This document shows, piece after piece, positions 18,357 through 28,000 of a stretch of 64,000 nt of DNA. This DNA comes from Planctomycetaceae bacterium. GTDB taxonomy: Bacteria > Planctomycetota > Planctomycetia > Pirellulales > Pirellulaceae. The first letter of the stretch is position 1, and each line of letters starts with the position of its first letter. The notes under the pieces were generated by a model. The model did no database searches. It worked only from the letters and a program-made list of their open reading frames with translations, and was not told the DNA's origin. The translations under genes were made by a program, and so were the position numbers. The stretch lies in NCBI GenBank assembly GCA_016794985.1, contig JAEUIQ010000010.1, positions 1 through 64,000 of the forward strand. Direction: 5' to 3'.

Positions 18357-18390
18357 GATCCGGTCATGTTTGGTCATGACCGGATCTTTA
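18357..18390 (+). terminator. Rho-independent terminator after the PEP-CTERM gene
   Basis: GATCCGGTCATG (18357-18368) pairs perfectly with CATGACCGGATC (18375-18386) across a six-base loop, followed by TTTATTG. Twelve uninterrupted base pairs make this a strong hairpin, 37 bases after the stop codon. Confidence 0.85.
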
Positions 18391-18520
18391 TTGTCTGGAA
18401 CCAGCGAGCGAGTTCGCACCAATCTTCATCAATTATTATTGCCGGCTTCATCGGTCTTTCAAATGAAGCCTATAAAATCCTGGCCGGGCATTCTGCTCGA
18501 ACCTATAGAGAATACAAGTG

Positions 18521-18991
18521 ATGCGTAACATTGGCCTGACTTTGTTTTTTGCAGCTTTCTTGCTGTGCGTGTCGTTAAATGGGTGCGGCGGAGATCCGCC
18601 GTTGCACGCGTTAGGTGGCAAAGTGACCTTGGGCGGAAAATCCTATTCGCGTTTACTCGTTTATTTTCGACCAATCGAAGGGCAAGTTAATCAATTCAAT
18701 CTAGGCGTGGGCGAGACCGATGCAGCTGGGGTCTTGAGTCTACGGTCCACTGCTGGAATGGGCTTGATGGCAGGAAAGTATCGAGTGTCGTTTTCCTGCA
18801 TGCAACCAAAGGGCGGAACCACCACCGCCGGTACCGACGAGAAGCCCGATGATGACAAAAATATCCAGATGGTGGAATTGGTTCCTGCTCCATACGACAA
18901 CGAAAGCAATGCGGACACGAGTCCGCTCGAGTTTGAAATCAAAGCGGGTGTCGAGAACTATTTTGAGTTCAATATTCCAGCAAAGTCATAG
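18521..18991 (+). CDS. Small lipoprotein with transthyretin-like fold
   Basis: A 156-residue lipoprotein: signal sequence then a lipobox LNGC, with cysteine at the cleavage site. The body contains LGGKVTLGGKSYSRLLVYF and ETDAAGVLSLRSTAGMG and AGKYRVSFSC, the pattern of small carboxypeptidase-regulatory or transthyretin-like planctomycete lipoproteins (KVT-G-P... and GxYxV). The ATG at 18521 is taken; a GTG one codon earlier is possible. Such lipoproteins commonly sit just before a DUF1559 gene, and the next gene is one. Its role is unknown; a structural or surface-display role is likely. Confidence 0.8.
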   Translation: MRNIGLTLFFAAFLLCVSLNGCGGDPPLHALGGKVTLGGKSYSRLLVYFRPIEGQVNQFNLGVGETDAAGVLSLRSTAGMGLMAGKYRVSFSCMQPKGGTTTAGTDEKPDDDKNIQMVELVPAPYDNESNADTSPLEFEIKAGVENYFEFNIPAKS

Positions 18992-19068
18992 TCATTAATG
19001 ACTCGAGTTGAATCGACTTGAGTCCAGTTTAGTAATCCTGGGGCGAAGAAACTTATGGAGAGAACAAA

Positions 19069-20178
19069 GTGAGAGAATTGAAACGGCAACGAGGCTTCAC
19101 GCTGGTGGAACTGCTGGTTGTGATTGCGATTATCGCGGTACTGATGGGACTCTTATTGCCCGCGGTACAGATGGCCCGCGAAGCCGCACGGCGGAGTTCG
19201 TGTGGCAACAAGCTCAAGCAATTGGGCTTGGCAGTTCACAACTACGCGACGGCGAAACGAGATCGCTTCCCCATGCTGGGAGAAGCGGAAGAAGGTGGTC
19301 ATTGGACGGCGTTTATATTGCCTTACTTGGAACAAGACAACGTCTATGACGCTTTGACGTTTGGGTCGACCGATTGGGCCAGCAACGCTGCTTGGACCAA
19401 TCCATCGATCACGTCAGGAAACGCCATCGAACGACAGATTGCTGCCTGCCATTTGTCACTCGACACATTTCGTTGTCCGTCATCCATTCATGTGGCGCCG
19501 ATCTTTGATGCCTCGACCTATATCCCACCGTGGTTCGTCGCCGCTCGCCAACCAGCCAACTACCTCGGTGTCGTCACGGGCGTGCAGCCTAACGACTGGA
19601 AACCATCCGTTGGCTGGGGTTCCCCGACCCGCCCAACTTGGGGTAGTGGTAATGTCACGCGTGGGCACTGGGAATTGGACGGAATTTTTGGGACTCGTCC
19701 GCGCGGCACCTCCGGCGTCGAAAATCGAGTTCCGGTTGGTGGTACCACCGGCTATCGCTTGGCGGATGTCACGGATGGACTATCAAATACGTTGATGATC
19801 GGTGAGGCCGAGTCCGATCCACAACTGGCTTCGATTGCCTCGACGCGTGAAACTCCGAACACCGGTCGCAAAGACCATTGGGCGATGGGTGGCGACGACT
19901 TTGACAACTGGGAAGGTACCGATTGGTCGGAAATGGGTGGCTCAACCGCTGTTGCGATCAATTACCGGAAGCCAACGACGACACCGAGTCCCCTGGTATT
20001 GGACGGCAGTCCAGAATGGGGGGCCTACGAAGTCAGCTTCGGCAGTAACCATCCGGGCGGTGCTCAGTTTTGTCTCGGGGATGGCTCGGTCAAGTTTCTA
20101 ACCGAAGACGTTGATCCAGTTGTGTACAGCGCCTATGGGACCCGCTCGCGTTCCGAAGCGGTTTCCATCGATCAATAA
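19069..20178 (+). CDS. DUF1559 prepilin-like secreted protein
   Basis: The 369-residue protein begins with a type IV prepilin-type N terminus: RGFTLVELLVVIAIIAVLMG, with glycine before phenylalanine as the peptidase site, followed by a hydrophobic helix and ARRSSCGNKLKQLGLAVHNY, diagnostic of this planctomycete family. The C terminus contains HPGGAQFCLGDGSVKFL, the family's H-x9-DG motif. The start is GTG, supported by GGAG about eight bases upstream. The family is heavily amplified in planctomycetes and its role is unclear, possibly in pseudopilus or surface structures. A strong terminator follows. It forms a pair with the preceding lipoprotein. Confidence 0.93.
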   Translation: MRELKRQRGFTLVELLVVIAIIAVLMGLLLPAVQMAREAARRSSCGNKLKQLGLAVHNYATAKRDRFPMLGEAEEGGHWTAFILPYLEQDNVYDALTFGSTDWASNAAWTNPSITSGNAIERQIAACHLSLDTFRCPSSIHVAPIFDASTYIPPWFVAARQPANYLGVVTGVQPNDWKPSVGWGSPTRPTWGSGNVTRGHWELDGIFGTRPRGTSGVENRVPVGGTTGYRLADVTDGLSNTLMIGEAESDPQLASIASTRETPNTGRKDHWAMGGDDFDNWEGTDWSEMGGSTAVAINYRKPTTTPSPLVLDGSPEWGAYEVSFGSNHPGGAQFCLGDGSVKFLTEDVDPVVYSAYGTRSRSEAVSIDQ

Positions 20179-20238
20179 TCTGCCGTTCGCGAACGGTTTC
20201 ACTGGTGGCACCTTGAGGTGCCAGCCTTCTTTCGACAA

Positions 20239-20277
20239 CGCTTGCGCCCCTTCGCCCGGGGCGCGAGCGTTTTTTTT
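20239..20277 (+). terminator. Strong rho-independent terminator after the DUF1559 gene
   Basis: CGCTTGCGCCCC (20239-20250) pairs with GGGGCGCGAGCG (20258-20269) over 12 base pairs with one G-U, loop of seven, then eight T residues (20270-20277). It is 60 bases after the stop codon. Confidence 0.92.
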
Positions 20278-20296
20278 GGAATTGGCACTACACCGA

Positions 20297-20851
20297 CTAC
20301 GCTGTCGTTATCCCTCGTAACAAGTCACCAAACGATTCGATGCTAGGCAATTCGACCGACGGATCTTTGGCCCGATCGTCCCACCGACGCAGGCGTAAAG
20401 CTTGCGAATAGAACTCTTCCTGTTCAAACGCGATCTGTTCGGTGACACTCATCGGTCCGCCTTGATCGAAATAGCTTTTAAGTGAAGTTGGCGATAGTTT
20501 CGCGGCATACTCGGGTTCGACAGTACACAGATATCGCTTGGCGGCCACGTGCAGGCGAACCGGATCGGCCACCGCCTTGCCAAAATGTTCGAGCAACCAC
20601 GGATAGGCTCGGTTTTCATGGTGATCGTCGAAATTCTGTGATTCATGATCAGGCAGTGGACTATTCCCAAGAATATGGCCAACGTCGTGCAAGAGAGCGG
20701 CGGCCACCAAGTGGGACTCGGCCTGTTCCCGTTGGGCGAGGATCGCCGCTTGGATGGCATGTTGCAACTGAGTCACTGCTTCCGAACCATACTGTTCGGT
20801 GCCTCGTTGGTGAAATAACTCGAAGATTCGCTCGATTACTTGAAGGCTCAT
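20297..20851 (-). CDS. PhnZ-like HD-domain diiron oxygenase
   Basis: A 184-residue HD-superfamily protein with strong resemblance to the HDIG protein of phosphonate-degradation operons (PhnZ family): EQYGSEAVTQLQHA, AAALLHDVGHILG, DPVRLHVAAKRYLC, GGPMS and LRLRRWDDRAK. The family uses a mixed-valent diiron centre to oxidise 2-amino-1-hydroxyethylphosphonate. Tyr21 and Glu24 of the EQYGSE motif correspond to the Tyr and Glu that gate substrate in PhnZ. No phnY dioxygenase or phosphonate transporter is nearby, so the substrate is unproven. It converges with the DUF1559 gene. Confidence 0.85.
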   Translation of the reverse strand: MSLQVIERIFELFHQRGTEQYGSEAVTQLQHAIQAAILAQREQAESHLVAAALLHDVGHILGNSPLPDHESQNFDDHHENRAYPWLLEHFGKAVADPVRLHVAAKRYLCTVEPEYAAKLSPTSLKSYFDQGGPMSVTEQIAFEQEEFYSQALRLRRWDDRAKDPSVELPSIESFGDLLRGITTA

Positions 20852-21255
20852 TTGTTTCCAATCCCTTTTTTTTCCGAAACCTTGCCGAAAGCCAATTCAA
20901 AAACAGCCGCACTTGCGGAGAAACCGAGGGCGCGAACCAAAAAAAGTTCCAGGAAAAACTGCGGCTTGATTTTGCGATTTCCGAAGCCCGGCCCTTCGCG
21001 TTCACGACAACTTGGCCGTGCCAACATGACTTGCCGCCAGCCCGTCGATTGTCCTAGAACCAGCCGCGAGTTGTCAAACGGTCCCGGATCAAGAATTCAT
21101 CACGAAAGGGCCGCGTCTGCCTTGATTCGGAACGCTGAGGGGGGCATGGTGGGCCGCTAGTGGACTTCTGGGGTGCCTTGGTTCACAATGGGGCGGGCGT
21201 GTCGGGGGCGCCGCCGATCATTTCCCACCACACTAGCGACAAGGAACTTGGCTGT
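20852..21255. other. Divergent intergenic region
   Basis: No gene is visible between the HD oxygenase and the oxidoreductase. It contains the 5' regions of both. An upstream in-frame GTG at 21160 would extend the oxidoreductase, but no signal peptide fits there. No repeats or strong hairpins were seen. Confidence 0.5.
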
Positions 21256-22503
21256 ATGTTGTTGTCCGACTCGAACCCTTCCGCGAATCAACATTCGCGC
21301 CGAGAGTTTCTCAAACAATCGTCCGCTGCGGCGGCCGGCCTCGCGATACCTTACGTGATCACGTCCCAAGCTTTGGGCAATGCGCATCGCGCCCCAGCCA
21401 GTGATCGAATCGTGATGGCAGGTATTGGCTTAGGCAATATGGGCTCCGGCGATCAAGGTGCGTTCTTGGGTCGCGGCGATGTTCAATATGTCGCCGTTTG
21501 TGACGCGAGAAAACACATCATGAACGCCGCCAAAGACCGTGCCGACAAGCACTATCAGAACTCCGACTGCAAACCCTACGCCGACTTCCGCGAAATCTTG
21601 GCGCGAACCGATATCGATGCGGTGCATATTGCCACCCCCGATCATTGGCATGCGATTCAAGTCATCCAAGCCTGCATTCAGGGCAAAGATGTTTATTGCC
21701 AGAAGCCGGAAACCAAAACGCTGCGCGAAGGACCACTGATGGTGCAAGCCGCGCGACGATATTCGCGAGTTGTCTCGGGTGGTAGCCAACGCGTGCTCGA
21801 AGATTATCGCGGTGTCGTGGATCGTTGCTGGAGCGGCGAACTGGGTCCGATCAAGTCGATCAATGTCAACGTTGGCCCCTTGGCTCAACAGTGTTATCTG
21901 GCGGCCGAATCCACGCCTGAAGATATGGATTGGGAAATGTGGTTAGGGCCCGCACCATGGGCTCCGTACAACTCGAAGCGTTGCGATGGCAACTTCGGCA
22001 CCAGCGGCAACAGTTGGCGTTCGTACAGCGATTACTCGGGCGGTGGCATGACCGACTGGGGGGCTCACCATTTCGGCGGCGCCACGTTCGCCATCGATGT
22101 ACGCAGCATGCAACCCGAGGAAGTGTTGTATCACGAGGGGGACCAAGGACCGCATCTAACCTTCAAGTATCCCAACGGCATCTTGTTGACTCACAATTGC
22201 CCCGGCAAAGAGAACATGCAGGTCGAGGGAACGCCCGGTGAAAAGCGAGAAGCCAAGCCTGTTCCCAGTTACAAGGGCCAAGGTGGCATCTACGGTGATT
22301 TCATCGAATGCGTCAAGACTCGCGAGACTCCGTTCCGCGACATCGAATTTGCGGTCAACTCGGTCGCCGTCAGTCACTTAGGGATCATCGCTTACCAACT
22401 AAAGCGAAATCTGAAGTGGGACGCAGCGGCCCAACAGTTCGTCGACGATCCACAAGCCAATCGCTTCTTGGATTACGCCCGCCGTGAGCCCTGGTTGTTG
22501 TAA
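21256..22503 (+). CDS. Gfo/Idh/MocA-family oxidoreductase with Tat signal
   Basis: NAD(P)-dependent sugar oxidoreductase of 415 residues. It begins with a twin-arginine signal, SRREFLKQSSAAAAGLAIP, so it is exported folded with its cofactor. The Rossmann region has MAGIGLGNMG and VAVCDARK, and the catalytic region has the family motif EKP-like YCQKPETKT. The ATG at 21256 follows AAGGA by ten bases. It heads a likely cluster with two HEAT-repeat proteins and the large cytochrome fusion. The exact sugar or polyol substrate cannot be read from the sequence. Confidence 0.93.
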   Translation: MLLSDSNPSANQHSRREFLKQSSAAAAGLAIPYVITSQALGNAHRAPASDRIVMAGIGLGNMGSGDQGAFLGRGDVQYVAVCDARKHIMNAAKDRADKHYQNSDCKPYADFREILARTDIDAVHIATPDHWHAIQVIQACIQGKDVYCQKPETKTLREGPLMVQAARRYSRVVSGGSQRVLEDYRGVVDRCWSGELGPIKSINVNVGPLAQQCYLAAESTPEDMDWEMWLGPAPWAPYNSKRCDGNFGTSGNSWRSYSDYSGGGMTDWGAHHFGGATFAIDVRSMQPEEVLYHEGDQGPHLTFKYPNGILLTHNCPGKENMQVEGTPGEKREAKPVPSYKGQGGIYGDFIECVKTRETPFRDIEFAVNSVAVSHLGIIAYQLKRNLKWDAAAQQFVDDPQANRFLDYARREPWLL

Positions 22504-22587
22504 TAGGTTGGATCTCGCAATATCGCTGCCAAACAAACTTAAACTCGAAAACCAAACGATTTGAATTCAACAGAAGAAAGCTTACCA

Positions 22588-23289
22588 ATGGAAGATATGG
22601 ACAAAGTATTGGATACGTTGCGTGGACTCGAGTGGGGCGCTGACCTCGGGCCATTAGCAGCAATCGACCAGATGATTGCGGACGCTCAGGGAAAAGCCGA
22701 AGCAACCGCTGAATTGGAGAAGGCGATGCTGTCGGTGTTGGGCAGCGCTTCGGCAGCTGGGCGAGATTTTATTTGTCGTCGGCTCGTCAGCGTGGGGAGC
22801 GCGGCCTGCGTGCCAACGTTGAGTGGCATGCTGACCCAAGCCGAAACTTCGCATATGGCTCGTTTGGCCTTGGAAGCTGTGGGGGCACCGGAGGCTGCGG
22901 CCGCCCTGCGGACAGCTGCGGAATCCGCGACGGGCACGCCCAAGATTGGATTGATGGGTTCGTTGGCGAAGTTGAAAGATGGAGGCTCGGTGACCATGTT
23001 GGCCGCTGCCACCAAAGCTGCTGACGCGACGATCAGCCACGCAGCGATTTGGTGTCTGGGACAAATCGGTGGTGCCGAGGCGGTTGCGGCTTTGTCGGGT
23101 ATCACGGCCAACGACGACGCCACCAAGTTGGCCGTGGCCGACGCTCTCTTGTTGTGCGCCGATCGATTGTTGGCAGAAGGCAACAATGCCGGAGCGCGAG
23201 ATCTCTACCGGAAGTACACCGGCGAAGCCCAACCAAAACAAGTCCGCTTGGCCGCCAACAAAGGCGTGCTGGCGTCGGTTCGTCGCTAA
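22588..23289 (+). CDS. HEAT-repeat protein, cytoplasmic
   Basis: A 233-residue alpha-helical repeat protein. It starts MEDMDKVL at ATG 22588, preceded by AGAAGAAAG; an upstream TTG is less likely. Repeat units of about 30 residues are seen, for example LSGMLTQAETSHMARLALEA, ALRTAAESATGTPKIGLMGS and ATISHAAIWCLGQIGGAEAV, each helix pair ending in an Ala/Gly turn. No signal peptide or catalytic motif is present. It probably acts as a scaffold for neighbouring oxidoreductase components. It follows the oxidoreductase gene by 84 bases. Confidence 0.8.
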   Translation: MEDMDKVLDTLRGLEWGADLGPLAAIDQMIADAQGKAEATAELEKAMLSVLGSASAAGRDFICRRLVSVGSAACVPTLSGMLTQAETSHMARLALEAVGAPEAAAALRTAAESATGTPKIGLMGSLAKLKDGGSVTMLAAATKAADATISHAAIWCLGQIGGAEAVAALSGITANDDATKLAVADALLLCADRLLAEGNNAGARDLYRKYTGEAQPKQVRLAANKGVLASVRR

Positions 23290-23293
23290 GCTT

Positions 23294-23405
23294 GGTTGGC
23301 TGCGGTGTCCTTCACACAAGTTGTTTCACACAAGTTGTTTCACACAAGTGCACGATACAGCGAAGGCAGCCCGAGTCCTCAGGCACGGCTGGGGTTGGCT
23401 GCGGT
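23294..23405 (+). repeat. Direct-repeat-rich spacer between two HEAT genes
   Basis: Three tandem copies of a 14-base word, TTCACACAAGTTGT, occupy 23311-23349 (third copy truncated to 11 bases). They are flanked by a 13-base direct repeat, GGTTGGCTGCGGT, at 23294-23306 and 23393-23405. The spacer lies just after the stop codon of one HEAT gene and before the next. Confidence 0.8.
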
Positions 23406-23446
23406 CGTCGCATGATCGGTGGATTTGATCAACTCAAGGTCAATAG

Positions 23447-24868
23447 ATGATGATTCTTCGGTGCTTTGGTGGTCGACGTTTGCTTTTCGGTGTCCTCGCG
23501 ATATTGCTGCTGCTGATTGGTCGAGGTCAGGAATCGAGTGCCCAAGAAAATGGCGACGAGGAGTTGATCGGTTTGATCGCCGAGTGGTTGACGGGTGACG
23601 ATGCCGATTTACGCACCCTGGCCTTGGAGCAAGTGCGCACGGAAGCCAAGGGAGCGGCGGCAACGCAGCGGTTCGCGGCGCTGTTGCCCTCTTTGTCGGC
23701 AGAGCGTCAAGTGAGCTTGCTTCAAGCGCTGGCCGAACGGCGTGATGGGGTAGCTCGCCCAGCGGTACTGAATTTGCTTCCTTCGCCAGTCGAAGAAGTT
23801 CGAGTCGCCGCGTTGCGAGCGCTGGGTGACTTAGGAACCGCCGAAGACTTGGCGGTTCTGGTTCAGCGTTTGCCAAGCACCTCGGAAGCGGAGCGAGTGA
23901 CGGCTGCCGCGAGTTTGGTGCGTTTGCCCGGCGACGAGACGGCACGGCTTCTCTCCAAGCAAATGGAATTGGCGAAAGACCCGAGCACTCGAGTTCGGTT
24001 GATTGAGATCTTGGCCGAACGTCGTGCCATCGTTGCGATTCCGGACCTGCTTTCGGTTGGTTCTTCAACCGAACTCCAGGTTCGCCAAGCGGCCATGGTG
24101 GCAGTCGGCGCATTGGGTCGTCCGGAAGATGTCGCGAAGTTGAGTTCCCTGGTGGTTCGTGCCCAGCCCAAAGATCGCGACATTATCGAAAAAGCGATTG
24201 CGGCTATCTACAGTCGACACCCGGACTTGGCTCAGCAGCCCATGCATCCCTTGCTCGAAGAGTTCTTCAAATTGTCTGGTGATGATCAAGCCGCGTTGCT
24301 GCCAGCCGTTGGCCGGGTCGGTGGTCCGCGGGCTCGTGAGGTCGTGGATTGGTATTTGAAGCATCCGTATGCCTTCGTGAGCGATGTCGGTTGGCGCGCG
24401 TTGTCGTTGTGGCCCGATGCGTCAGTTGCACCCGAGTTATTGGCCGCCGTCGAAAAGCCGTTCAGCGATCAGCGACGATCGTTGGCGTTCCGGGCCTTGG
24501 TTCGTGTGGCCGGGTTACAAGACGAGAAGCGCGACGTGCAGCAACGTTTGGATTGGCTGAAAGCAGCAGCTCGATTGGCCCAAGACGATGACGAACGAGT
24601 GCTCGTTATCAAGCGACTCAGTTCGGTCCGGCACGTCGAGTCCTTGAGGTTTGCGATTTCGTTTTTGGATCAGCCCAAATTCACCGAATTCGCCTGCCAA
24701 TCGATTGTTGAGCTAGCCCACTTGCGCTGGCTGCGGGACGAGTTCAAAGACGAGTTCGCGACGGCTCTGGACCGCGTTCAAGCAGTAAGTCGTGATCAGA
24801 TCGTGTTGGAACGCGCTCAACGCTACAAAGAGGGCAAGACTTGGACCGGCCCCGGTGTCGGCTCGTAG
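23447..24868 (+). CDS. Exported HEAT-repeat protein
   Basis: A 473-residue protein with a signal peptide (hydrophobic core LLFGVLAILLLLIG, cleavage near SSAQ) and then alpha-helical repeats along almost the whole length, such as LNLLPSPVEEVRVAALRALG and VQRLPSTSEAERVTAAASLV, a clear HEAT pattern. It is a secreted or periplasmic scaffold-type protein. It sits between a cytoplasmic HEAT protein and the large cytochrome fusion, which itself carries HEAT repeats. No enzyme motif is visible. The start is ATG at 23447, with a second ATG one codon later. Confidence 0.85.
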   Translation: MMILRCFGGRRLLFGVLAILLLLIGRGQESSAQENGDEELIGLIAEWLTGDDADLRTLALEQVRTEAKGAAATQRFAALLPSLSAERQVSLLQALAERRDGVARPAVLNLLPSPVEEVRVAALRALGDLGTAEDLAVLVQRLPSTSEAERVTAAASLVRLPGDETARLLSKQMELAKDPSTRVRLIEILAERRAIVAIPDLLSVGSSTELQVRQAAMVAVGALGRPEDVAKLSSLVVRAQPKDRDIIEKAIAAIYSRHPDLAQQPMHPLLEEFFKLSGDDQAALLPAVGRVGGPRAREVVDWYLKHPYAFVSDVGWRALSLWPDASVAPELLAAVEKPFSDQRRSLAFRALVRVAGLQDEKRDVQQRLDWLKAAARLAQDDDERVLVIKRLSSVRHVESLRFAISFLDQPKFTEFACQSIVELAHLRWLRDEFKDEFATALDRVQAVSRDQIVLERAQRYKEGKTWTGPGVGS

Positions 24869-25007
24869 TGTGCCGATCGCCCTTGCTCTCGCCATAGACC
24901 GCAGGGTCATGGACGAGAGGGTCTGAGAATTGCCCTTCGCGGTTCCCGCCAATTGCAACCTAACCCACCAAAGTCAACAACTCCCCGCCCGCTTTACGGA
25001 GATCGTG

Positions 25008-28000
25008 ATGATCCGTTCGTTCTGTTCGACTCGATTCGCCATGTTCGTTTGCCTCGCGTTGTTTCAAGCGGCTCTGTCGTGTTCGAGCGAATGCTCTGAT
25101 GCCCAAGAAGCAACATCAACGCCAACGACGAACCAACCGCGAATCGTGTTTCTCGCGGGAAACCCGAGTCACGGATATGGTTCTCATGAACATGCGGCAG
25201 GATGCCGGATCTTGGCGGAGTCGATCGAGAAAAGCACGGGGGGAACCGTTGCGTGCGAAGTCTATACCGGAGGTTGGCCGGAGGATGACGAAGTACTGAA
25301 CGGGGCCAGTTCGATCGTGATGTATGCCGATGGTGGCGGTGGACATCCGGCGTTGGGCCACTTGCCGCGGCTGAAGGAATTGATGGATCGCGGTGTGGGC
25401 TTTGTGTGTTTGCATTATGCGGTCGAAGTCCCGACGGACCGCGGCGGTCCCGAGTTCTTGGAATGGTTGGGCGGCTACTTCGAAACGCATTGGTCTGTCA
25501 ATCCACACTGGGAAGCAGATTTCAAAACACTGCCGAATCATCCTGTGACCCAAGGTGTGCGGCCATTCAAAGCGCTTGATGAGTGGTACTTTCACATGCG
25601 TTTTCAACCCGCCATGAAAGGAGTGACCCCGATCCTGACCGCCGTGCCACCGTTGGACACGATTCGTCGACCGGATGGACCTCACAGTGGCAACCCCACC
25701 GTCCGCCAAGCAGTCTCGAACGGTGAACCGCAACATACAGCGTGGATTTACGAGCGGCCCAATGGTGGACGATCGTTTGGATTTACAGGCGGACACTTTC
25801 ATTGGAACTGGGGCCGCGAAGAAATTCTCAAGGTAGTTTCCAATGCCATTATCTGGACGGCAAAAGTAGATGTGCCTCAAACCGGCTTGCCAGTCAAGCA
25901 GCCTGGTGTCGAGCAGCTGGAAACGGGTCAAGATTATCCCCAGCCGGGCGACTATCAACGCGAACAGATTCAGCGTGAATTCAAAATCATGTCGCGGCCA
26001 AATCAACAGCCGACAGAGAAAGCTCCTGCCACGCCGGCCCGCAAATTGGCCCAAACCAAAGTGCTCACCAAACAAACGCCGGGCCATGCTGAAGATCTGC
26101 AAGCCAACATTGAAGGCGTGACCGAGTTGTTCTTGGTCGTGAACGACGGTGGCAACGGCTACTCTTGTGATTGGGCCGATTGGATCGAGCCGACGTTGGT
26201 CGGTGCTGGTCAACCTGACTTGAAGTTGACGACTTTGAATTGGACGGTATCCCAAACCCAATGGGGACAAGTCAACAAAGGTCGGAACGCAGGTGGTGGG
26301 CCTCTGCGAGTCAACGGCCAAGAGGTTGCGGACGGGATCGGAACACATGCCAACAGCGCGATTGGTTTCAAGATTCCACCTGGCTATCAAACACTGAAAG
26401 TGCGTTGCGGTTTGGACAACGGTGGTACCGATCAAGGTGGCGGCGATCAAAGCTCGATTCAGTTCCTAGTCTACGCCGACGCCATGCCGACTTCGGCGAC
26501 TCTCGAGGGCAGCCCCGACCGCGATCCAGTGAATGCCGTAAGTGGCTTAGAGATCCACTCAGGTGTGGCCGCGACACTGGCGGCTGCCGAACCGACATTG
26601 AAGTCACTGACCAACTTGGATGTGGATCATCGCGGTCGAGTCTGGGTTTGCGAAGTCATGAACTATCGCGGCCACAATGGTCGCCGACCCGAAGGCGATC
26701 GGATCTTGATTTTGGAAGATGAAAACGCCGACGGCGTCATGGATACATCTAAAGTTTTTTATCAAGGTCGCGATATCGATTCGGCGATGGGCATCTGCGT
26801 GTTAGGCAATCGCGTGATTGTTTCGGCTTCTCCTAATGTCTGGGTCTTTACCGATGAAGACGGCGATGACATCCCCGATCGACAAGAATTGTTGTTCACG
26901 AAGACGGGCCAGGCCCAACACGACCATTCGGCACACAGTTTTTTGTTTGGGCCTGATGGCAAGCTGTACTGGAATTTCGGCAACACGGGGCATACCGTAC
27001 ACGATCGAAACGGCAACTTGGTGGTCGACTTGGCCGGTAACACCGTACAAAACCACGGGAAACCCTATCGCGAAGGCATGGTGTTCCGCTGTGATTTGGA
27101 TGGCAGCCATTTTGAAGTCCTCGGCCACAACTTTCGCAACAATTATGAAGTCACGATCGATTCGTTTGGGACTTTGTGGCAATCGGACAACGACGACGAT
27201 GGCAATCGCGGCGTGCGAATCAATTACGTGATGGAGTTTGGCAACTTTGGTTACCAAGATGAATTGACCGGTGCGGGCTGGCAGGCTCCGCGCGTCAACA
27301 TGGAACAAAACATTCCCGAACGACATTGGCACCTGAACGATCCGGGCGTGGTGCCCACGATGTTGTTGACAGGTGCGGGCTCTCCCTCGGGCATCATGTT
27401 CTACGAAGGCGATTTATTGCCCGAGGTCTTTCGCAATCAAATCATCCATTGCGATCCCGGGCCAAATGTGGTTCGCAGTTATCCAACGACCAAGCACGGT
27501 GCTGGGTATCAAGCCACCATGGTCGCTTTGCTAGAGGGAGTGAGCGACAAATGGTTCCGCCCCGCAGACGTTTGCGTGGCCCCAGATGGAAGTCTGTTCG
27601 TGACCGACTGGTACGATCCCGGTGTCGGTGGACATGCCATGGGCGATTTGGATCGCGGGCGATTGTTTCGAGTGGCCCCTCCGGGCGCGAAGTATTCCAT
27701 TCCCAAATTTGATTTCACAACACCCGCAGCCGCGGTCGAGGCCCTACTGAATCCCAACCTCAGCGTGCGTTACCTCGCCTGGGAAGCGATCCAAAGATTT
27801 GGTGCAGAGGCGAAGGCTCCGTTGCAAAAATTGGTCAAGGACCAACGTCCGCAAGTTCGCGCTCGCGCGCTGTGGGCTTGGGGCAAGCTCCCCGGCGAAG
27901 CGACAGCTGCCGTGGCCGCCGCAGCCCGTGACAACGATCCCGACGTTCGTTGCGTCGCCGTGCGATTGGCTCGGCAGACGAAGGTGCCAGCCGATCAATA

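Noticed and set aside
23379-24113. A 244-residue minus-strand open frame overlapping the exported HEAT gene
   Set aside because: The plus-strand translation has a signal peptide and HEAT repeats; this one is proline- and arginine-rich low-quality sequence.
25116-26450. A 444-residue open frame on the minus strand inside the ThuA/cytochrome gene
   Set aside because: It is the complement of a strongly coding region; the plus-strand translation shows clear domains and this one shows none.
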